A stretch of DNA of 18,816 nucleotides. Origin: Chloroflexia bacterium. GTDB lineage: Bacteria > Chloroflexota > Chloroflexia > Thermomicrobiales > UBA6265. The stretch is from contig JACCUV010000202.1 in NCBI GenBank assembly GCA_013698495.1, positions 1 through 18,816 of the forward strand, read 5' to 3'. The notes below the pieces were generated by a model that was not told the DNA's origin, ran no database searches, and saw only the letters and a program-made list of their open reading frames with translations. A program made the position numbers and the translations under genes. Of the stretch, positions 14,100-18,816 are shown one piece after another (the first letter of the stretch is position 1; each line of letters opens with the position of its first letter).

Positions 14100-14352
14100 G
14101 CACTCGCGGTTTCGGGGGACAGATCAGCAACTCGATGTCTTCATCGTGGATTTCGAAGACCCAGCCCGCGACCGAGGCCACCGCCGGGCTCGAAATTTCC
14201 CCGTATCGCACCTCGACCTTGTACTCGCCAACCTCGATCGTGCGACGTGAGTGGGCGCTGAACGCCTGGCGTGGGTTGCGATAGATCGAGCGCGGCCCGC
14301 CGACTTCATCGATTGCCTGCCACACAATTGCCGTCGCCTCGTCTTCCGTCAT
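14095..14352 (-). CDS. Hypothetical protein with repeat-supplied stop codon
   Basis: An 85-aa soluble protein of unknown family. It starts with an acidic helix MTEDEATAIVWQAIDEVGG, then a basic, Ser/Arg-rich part (SIYRNPRQAFSAHSRR) followed by beta-like stretches (IEVGEYKVEVRYGEI, VAGWVFEIHDEDIELLICPP). It has no membrane segment or signal peptide. The TAG stop at 14095-14097 lies inside the right terminal inverted repeat of the 13932-14099 element, so the last residues (RVP) are probably not original. The ATG has only weak GAAAG upstream. The frame looks coding (hydrophobic/charged alternation, no stops), but it could be a remnant of a longer gene. Confidence 0.5.
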   Translation of the reverse strand: MTEDEATAIVWQAIDEVGGPRSIYRNPRQAFSAHSRRTIEVGEYKVEVRYGEISSPAVASVAGWVFEIHDEDIELLICPPKPRVP

Positions 14353-14580
14353 TACCGCACTTTCATAGAGGTTGCTTGGGATGGATGCTGTCGGGCGGGC
14401 ACGGAGGCACAGTTGTCATTCGCTCGCGACTTCGGCTCATCCTACCACCCGTGGAACCCTGGCAAACACAGGTTCAGGACGCTTTGCGAGTTCGCGGAAA
14501 TGGAAATTTCTGGTAAGGTGCTCGCCAGTATCGAATAGGTCTCGAGTTATTGGATTCAAGAATCAGGAGTTGACCCGAAC
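14353..14580. other. Divergent intergenic region upstream of the M20 cluster
   Basis: A 228-bp gap between the minus-strand 85-aa gene and the first M20 gene. It should contain the promoter of the M20 genes. I see no strong -35/-10 pair and no convincing ORF; the AGGAG at 14565-14569 serves the first M20 gene. Confidence 0.4.
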
Positions 14581-15795
14581 ATGGTTACGGCGACGCGTTT
14601 ACGCGATGACATCGATGAAATCATGCCTGGCTTGATCGCCGACCGACGCTATCTGCACGAGAATCCGGAACTGGGTTTCCAGGAATTCAATACTGCCAAA
14701 TTCGTGTCCGGGCGCCTGCAAGCGTTGGGTGTCGAGGACATCCGCACCGGCATCAACAAAACCGGCGTCACGGCAATGGTGAGAGGAACAGTGGATGGTC
14801 CCGGCAAGAATCGTGTGGTGCTCGTTCGCGCGGATATGGATGCTCTCCCGATCCATGAAGAGAACGATGTCGAGTACAAATCGCGCAACGATGGCGTGAT
14901 GCACGCCTGCGGGCACGATGCGCACACCGCGATCTTGCTGGGATTGGCTCGCACCCTGATCGACCGGCGCGACCAGTTCGCGGGAACCGTCAAATTGCTG
15001 TTCCAGCCCTCCGAAGAGTTGTTTCCCGGTGGGGCCAAGGGCATGATTGAGGAAGGCGCGTTGGAGGATCCGCACGTCGATGCCTCTATTGCGCTCCACA
15101 TGGCCCAGCAACGACCGCTCGGCGTGATCACGATTGCGGCAGGACCGATCCTCGCCGCCCCGGATGCGTTCAAGATCACCCTTCAGGGCAAGGGCGGTCA
15201 TGCCGCCCGTCCCCAGGCCGCGATCGATCCGATTGTGATTGGCGCCCAAATCGTCAACGCGCTGCAAACCGTCGTCTCCCGCAATGTCGATCCGATCGAG
15301 AGTTGCGTGGTGACGGTTGCGTATTTCAATGCTGGCGCCGCGTTCAACGTGATTCCGGATGTCGCCAGCATCGGCGGAACCGTACGCACCCTGACAGCTG
15401 ATGTTCAGGATCTGGCGGAGAAACGCGTCACGGATCTGGTGCAGGGCATCGCCGATGCCGGAGGCGCCACAGTCGAAATCGAGTACACGCGAGGCTATCC
15501 CGCCACAGTCAACGATCCTGGCATGGCCGCGCTCATTCGCGAGGCGGCGACGACGGTCGTCGGCGCGGAAAACGTGATTGCTGGTCCACCGTCGATGGGT
15601 GGCGAGGACTATGCCTACTTCCTGCTCGATCGACCCGGCGCCATGTTCCAGGTCGGCAGCAAGAACGAGGAACGCGGCCTGATTTGGGGACATCATCATC
15701 CCCGCTTCGATATTGACGAAGCATCGCTCGCGATTGGCCTCGAAACGATGACTCTGTCGGTGCTGACCTACCTCGAACGAGGCCTACCGGAATAA
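14581..15795 (+). CDS. M20 family amidohydrolase, copy 1
   Basis: A 404-aa metallohydrolase of the M20 (peptidase D) amidohydrolase group, which includes N-acyl-L-amino acid amidohydrolases, hippurate hydrolases and indole-acetyl-amino-acid hydrolases. Visible: LHENPELGFQE (25-35), RADMDALPIHE (83-93), the metal site HACGHDAHT (108-116) with Cys110 and His112, QPSEE (142-146) with the catalytic Glu pair, His173 in ALHM, GKGGHAA (203-209) opening the dimerisation domain, SMGGEDY (338-344), and a C-terminal GHHHPRFDIDE (370-380) providing the last metal ligand. All key residues are present. No signal peptide, so cytosolic. The ATG has AGGAG 11 nt upstream. It leads a run of three paralogues and is 16 bp from the second. 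The substrate is not determinable. Confidence 0.93.
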   Translation: MVTATRLRDDIDEIMPGLIADRRYLHENPELGFQEFNTAKFVSGRLQALGVEDIRTGINKTGVTAMVRGTVDGPGKNRVVLVRADMDALPIHEENDVEYKSRNDGVMHACGHDAHTAILLGLARTLIDRRDQFAGTVKLLFQPSEELFPGGAKGMIEEGALEDPHVDASIALHMAQQRPLGVITIAAGPILAAPDAFKITLQGKGGHAARPQAAIDPIVIGAQIVNALQTVVSRNVDPIESCVVTVAYFNAGAAFNVIPDVASIGGTVRTLTADVQDLAEKRVTDLVQGIADAGGATVEIEYTRGYPATVNDPGMAALIREAATTVVGAENVIAGPPSMGGEDYAYFLLDRPGAMFQVGSKNEERGLIWGHHHPRFDIDEASLAIGLETMTLSVLTYLERGLPE

Positions 15796-15811
15796 AGGAG
15801 ATTACGCGCGC

Positions 15812-17017
15812 ATGCTGACAACCACGCGACTGCACGATGACATCGACGAGCTGATCCCGGGACTCCTCGCCGACCGTCGCTACCTGCACGAGAATCCGGA
15901 ACTCGGTTGCGAGGAGTTCGTGACCTCGGCCTTCGTGATCGATCGGCTTCGCGCGCTCGGCGTCGAGGACATCCGCACCGAAATCAATGTCACCGGCGTC
16001 ACCGGCTTGATTCACGGCACGGGAACCAACGGCGGCGATCGAGTTGTCCTGGTCCGGGCGGACATGGACGCGCTGCCGATCCACGAGCAAAACGACGTCG
16101 AGTACCGCTCCCAAATTGACGGCAGGATGCACGCCTGCGGCCACGATGCCCACACCGCGATCCTGCTGGCGCTGGCCCGGACCTTGACCGATCGTCGCGA
16201 CCAGTTCGCGGGAACAGTGAAACTGCTTTTCCAACCATCCGAAGAGCGCCCACCGGGTGGGGCGAAGGCGATGATCGAAGCTGGCGTGCTCGAAGACCCG
16301 CACGTCGACGCCTGTTTCGCCCTGCACATGGCCCAGAATCACCCGCTGGGCACGATTGTCGCCAAGGAAGGCCCCCTGCTTGCGGCCTCTGACCGATTCT
16401 CAATCGAGATCATGGGCAAGGGCGGGCATGCCGCGCATCCGCACATCTGTGTCGATTCGGTCGTGGTCGGCGCTCATGTCATTGCTGGCTTGCAGTCGAT
16501 TGTTTCCCGCAACGTCGATCCGATCGAACCTGCGGTGATCACCGTCGGGTCGCTGCAGGCTGGACACGCGTCGAATGTGATCCCGGACAGCGCCCAACTC
16601 CTGGGTACGGTGCGCACTCTTAACCCCGACACTCAAACGCTGATTGAGAAACGGATCGGGGAGGTAGCGAACGGGATTTGCGCGGCGATGGGCGCCACCG
16701 CGACGTATGTCTTTTCCCCCGGCGTCCCGGCGACGGTCAACGATCCGCGCGCGGTCGCGATCATTCGCGAGGCGGCGACCCAGGTTGTCGGAGCGGAAAA
16801 CGTAATCTCGCCGAATTCGCAAATGGGCGGCGAAGACTTCTCGTTTTTCATCATTGAACGACCCGGCGCGATGTTCATGGTCGGTAGCAACAATCCGGAG
16901 AAGGGTCTTGTGTGGAGCCATCACCACCCACGCTTCGACATCGACGAAGAGTCGCTCGGCATCGGCCTCGAAACCATGGCACTGACAGTGATGACATATC
17001 TCGATCGCGGACTCTGA
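15812..17017 (+). CDS. M20 family amidohydrolase, copy 2
   Basis: A 401-aa paralogue of the preceding gene, with a nearly identical N-terminal layout (DIDELIPGLLADRRYLHENP) and shared stretches such as DRRDQFAGTVKLLFQPSEE. Metal and catalytic residues are all kept: Cys109, His111, Glu144-Glu145, His172, GKGGHAA, QMGGEDF and SHHHPRFDIDE. Differences lie in the substrate-pocket region: EERPPGGAKAM versus EELFPGGAKGM, HPHICVDSVVVG versus RPQAAIDPIVIG, and an Asn-rich NSQMGGEDFSFF. The AAAGGAGAT just upstream gives a good ribosome binding site in the 16-bp gap after copy 1, so the two are almost certainly one transcript. This looks like a tandem duplication with diverging specificity. Confidence 0.93.
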   Translation: MLTTTRLHDDIDELIPGLLADRRYLHENPELGCEEFVTSAFVIDRLRALGVEDIRTEINVTGVTGLIHGTGTNGGDRVVLVRADMDALPIHEQNDVEYRSQIDGRMHACGHDAHTAILLALARTLTDRRDQFAGTVKLLFQPSEERPPGGAKAMIEAGVLEDPHVDACFALHMAQNHPLGTIVAKEGPLLAASDRFSIEIMGKGGHAAHPHICVDSVVVGAHVIAGLQSIVSRNVDPIEPAVITVGSLQAGHASNVIPDSAQLLGTVRTLNPDTQTLIEKRIGEVANGICAAMGATATYVFSPGVPATVNDPRAVAIIREAATQVVGAENVISPNSQMGGEDFSFFIIERPGAMFMVGSNNPEKGLVWSHHHPRFDIDEESLGIGLETMALTVMTYLDRGL

Positions 17018-17020
17018 CGT

Positions 17021-17045
17021 TGTCATTCCGAGGAACGAGGAATCC
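17021..17045. repeat. Fragment of a dispersed intergenic repeat
   Basis: The string beginning TGTCATTCCGAGGAACGAGG lies 3 bp after the stop of M20 copy 2. From memory it matches the start of a short repeat (GTCATTCCGAGGA...CGAGGAATC) that is scattered through many Chloroflexota and other draft genomes. It sits in the 155-bp spacer that breaks the M20 run; the remainder of the spacer holds a weak GCCCG/CGGGC hairpin (17083-17101) and no ORF. Confidence 0.4.
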
Positions 17046-17172
17046 TGGAGTGTCTACCTTGCTCGGACTGGGCCGGCAATTGAGCCCGCTAGCAAACGGG
17101 CCAAGACCGTCCTGAGATACGAACGATCATGGCGATCGGGCATCGAAACAAGAAGAGGAGCAACAAACAACA

Positions 17173-18366
17173 ATGGTCGTAGCAATGGAATTCCGTAAAG
17201 ACGTAGAAGAAATCCTCCCCGGTGTCGTCGCCGATCGACGCCACCTGCACGAGCATCCGGAACTGGCCTTCGAGGAATACGAAACCTCGAAGTTCGTATC
17301 CGAACGGCTTGCCTCGCTCGGTGTCGAGGACCTCAAGACCGGCGTCGGCGGCACTGGCGTCACCGGCCTGATCCATGGCGGCAAGGGCGACGGCAAGGTC
17401 GTCATGGTCCGGGCCGACATGGATGCCCTACCGATACTCGAGGAAAACGACGTCGCGTACAAGTCGACCAAGCCAGGCGTGATGCATGCCTGCGGGCACG
17501 ATGCCCACACCGCGATGTTGCTTGGGCTTACGCGTTTGCTCATGGATGTGCGGTCCGAGTTCGCCGGGACCGTCAAGGTGCTGTTTCAACCAGCCGAGGA
17601 AGTTCCGCCCGGTGGCGCGATCGGCATGATCGAAGATGGCGCCCTCGAGAATCCGCGCGTCGACGCCGTGCTCGGCCTGCACGTCTCCTCCGAGACTCAA
17701 GCGGGCAAAATCGGAATGCGATCCGGTTCGGGTTCTGCCTCGTCCGATCGATTCAGGATCACTGTGAAGGGCAAGGGTGGTCATGCCGCATCGCCGCACC
17801 AGGCCGTCGACCCGGTCGTGATCGGGTCGCAAATCGTGCTCGCGTTCCAGACATTGGTCTCCCGCGAAACCAACCCGATCGATTCCGCGGTGGTCTCGAC
17901 CACGGCTTTCATTGCCGGTGAGGCCTTCAACGTGATTCCGGATACCGCCGAGTTGCGGGGCACGGTCCGCACCCTCGATCAGGACGTGCGCGAGCATCTG
18001 GAGAAGCGGCTGACCGAGATCGCCGCAGGAATCGGCAAGGCTGGCGGAGCCGAAGTTGTGGTCGATTTCATCCGCGGATATCCGGGCATCGTCAACGATC
18101 CCGAAATGACTGACCTCGTCCGCAACGCCGCGATCGCGAGCGTCGGCGAAGACAACGTGATTGAGTCGCCGATCAGCATGGGCGGTGAGGATTTCTCGTA
18201 CTTTTCGCTGGAACGGCCCGGTTGCTTCTTCAATGTTGGGACCCGCAACGAAGAGCGCGGCATCGTTTGGGGCCACCACCACCCGCGATTCGATGTCGAG
18301 GAGGAAGGGATGAGCGCCGGCATCGCCACCATGGGCAACGCCGTGCTCGCCTACCTCGACTCGTAA
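17173..18366 (+). CDS. M20 family amidohydrolase, copy 3
   Basis: A 397-aa third paralogue, more divergent than the first two. It keeps HACGHDAHT (105-113; Cys107, His109), QPAEE (139-143), His170 in GLHV, GKGGHAA, SMGGEDF and GHHHPRFDVEEE. The N-terminal strand reads LHEHPELAFEEYETSK instead of the ENPELG form of copies 1-2, and the stretch after the metal His is VSSETQAGKIG where the others have MAQxxPLG. These replacements lie near the active-site cleft, so substrate preference may differ. GAGGAG lies about 12 nt before the ATG. A 155-bp repeat-bearing spacer separates it from copy 2, so it may have its own promoter. Its stop is 3 bp from the convergent isomerase gene. Confidence 0.93.
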   Translation: MVVAMEFRKDVEEILPGVVADRRHLHEHPELAFEEYETSKFVSERLASLGVEDLKTGVGGTGVTGLIHGGKGDGKVVMVRADMDALPILEENDVAYKSTKPGVMHACGHDAHTAMLLGLTRLLMDVRSEFAGTVKVLFQPAEEVPPGGAIGMIEDGALENPRVDAVLGLHVSSETQAGKIGMRSGSGSASSDRFRITVKGKGGHAASPHQAVDPVVIGSQIVLAFQTLVSRETNPIDSAVVSTTAFIAGEAFNVIPDTAELRGTVRTLDQDVREHLEKRLTEIAAGIGKAGGAEVVVDFIRGYPGIVNDPEMTDLVRNAAIASVGEDNVIESPISMGGEDFSYFSLERPGCFFNVGTRNEERGIVWGHHHPRFDVEEEGMSAGIATMGNAVLAYLDS

Positions 18367-18369
18367 GCC

Positions 18370-18816
18370 CTACTTCGCCATCTTCGCGGCATTGCGATAC
18401 GCGGTCGCGATGTCTCCGATCGGGTCGTCCGGATTCGGCGTGTCCTGCTCGGTCACGTACCACTCGACCCCCGCCGCACGTGACGCCGCAAGGATGCCGT
18501 CCCAATCGAGGTCACCCTCGCCGAACGGGACATCCTTGCCCTGGTGGAGGTCTGTGGTGAAGCCATCCTTGAGGTGAATCAGGGCGACGCGGTCGGCGTT
18601 GTCCGCAATGACTGTCGCCGGATCGTAGCCGCCGACTGCTACCCAGTAGGCATCGACCTCGAAGTGCACCAGACCCGGCGTCGTGACCTCGATCATCTGG
18701 TCGAACACGGTTTTGCCGTCGGCGGACGTGGTGGTGAACTCGAAATCGTGGTTGTGATAGCCGAACTTGAGGCCGGCTTCTCGCAGGCGCGTGGCGAAAC
18801 CATCAAATTGGGCGGC
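18370..18816 (-). CDS. Sugar phosphate isomerase/epimerase (TIM barrel), C-terminal 148 residues
   Basis: The frame is open to the window edge, so the N-terminal half is missing. The visible part carries LKFGYHNHDFEF near its start, HFEVDAYWVAVGGYDP, ALIHLKDG, FGEGDLDWDGIL and WYVTEQD, the typical order of metal-binding His/Glu/Asp motifs in the AP-endonuclease-2-like sugar phosphate isomerase/epimerase (xylose isomerase-like TIM barrel) family. Members act on sugars, inositols or related polyols; the exact substrate is unclear. The gene is convergent with M20 copy 3 with only 3 bp between stop codons. A GTG at 18708 is inside the conserved domain and is not the real start. Confidence 0.88.
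   Translation of the reverse strand, partial: AAQFDGFATRLREAGLKFGYHNHDFEFTTTSADGKTVFDQMIEVTTPGLVHFEVDAYWVAVGGYDPATVIADNADRVALIHLKDGFTTDLHQGKDVPFGEGDLDWDGILAASRAAGVEWYVTEQDTPNPDDPIGDIATAYRNAAKMAK

Noticed and set aside
14251..14538. 95-codon plus-strand frame before the M20 cluster
   Set aside because: It overlaps the 85-aa minus-strand gene and the M20 promoter region and shows no domain or Shine-Dalgarno.
14599..15699. Minus-strand open frame opposite M20 copy 1 (and similar ones opposite copies 2 and 3)
   Set aside because: These frames mirror each other only because the sense genes are paralogues; there is no start signal or domain.

Overview
The window is GC-rich, Shine-Dalgarno-using bacterial DNA. 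Gene order and family variants (an OpcA of cyanobacterial length beside zwf, a long transaldolase, clustered tkt-tal-zwf-opcA-pgl) point to Chloroflexota, perhaps a Thermomicrobia-like lineage, with Actinomycetota as the alternative. This assignment is an inference from gene content; no rRNA or marker gene is present. Short dispersed intergenic repeats of a kind I associate with Chloroflexota assemblies agree with it.

Left two thirds (1-10992, all minus strand): one long gene train read right to left: a flippase-like UPF0104/LPG-synthase-type membrane protein, transketolase, transaldolase, 6-phosphogluconate dehydrogenase, glucose-6-phosphate dehydrogenase, OpcA, 6-phosphogluconolactonase, ribose-5-phosphate isomerase A, and a PAP2-like membrane protein cut by the window edge. 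Together these give the oxidative pentose phosphate branch (zwf, opcA, pgl, gnd) and the non-oxidative branch (rpiA, tkt, tal); only ribulose-phosphate 3-epimerase is missing. Several junctions overlap by 8 nt, and the train is headed by a CG-centred, LacI-family-like operator at 11036-11051.

Middle (11137-14352): a minus-strand pair (small two-helix membrane protein, then an acetamidase/formamidase); a divergent plus-strand set (MerR-type regulator, flavin-reductase-domain protein, and an unknown 117-aa protein coupled to it by TGATG overlap); then a repeat-rich convergent intergenic region (13906-14094) and an unknown 85-aa minus-strand gene whose stop codon lies inside the repeat.

Right (14581-18816): three tandem paralogous M20 amidohydrolases (N-acyl-amino-acid/hippurate hydrolase type), the third separated by a repeat-bearing spacer, followed 3 bp away by the convergent 3' part of a sugar phosphate isomerase/epimerase that runs off the window.

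I saw no tRNA, rRNA, CRISPR array, transposase or phage gene. No obviously new defence or biosynthetic system is present. The most interesting points are the operator at the head of the pentose phosphate train, the membrane-lipid-type genes at both of its visible ends, the only-two-cysteine CxxC in OpcA, the repeat that supplies a gene's stop codon, and the M20 triplication.
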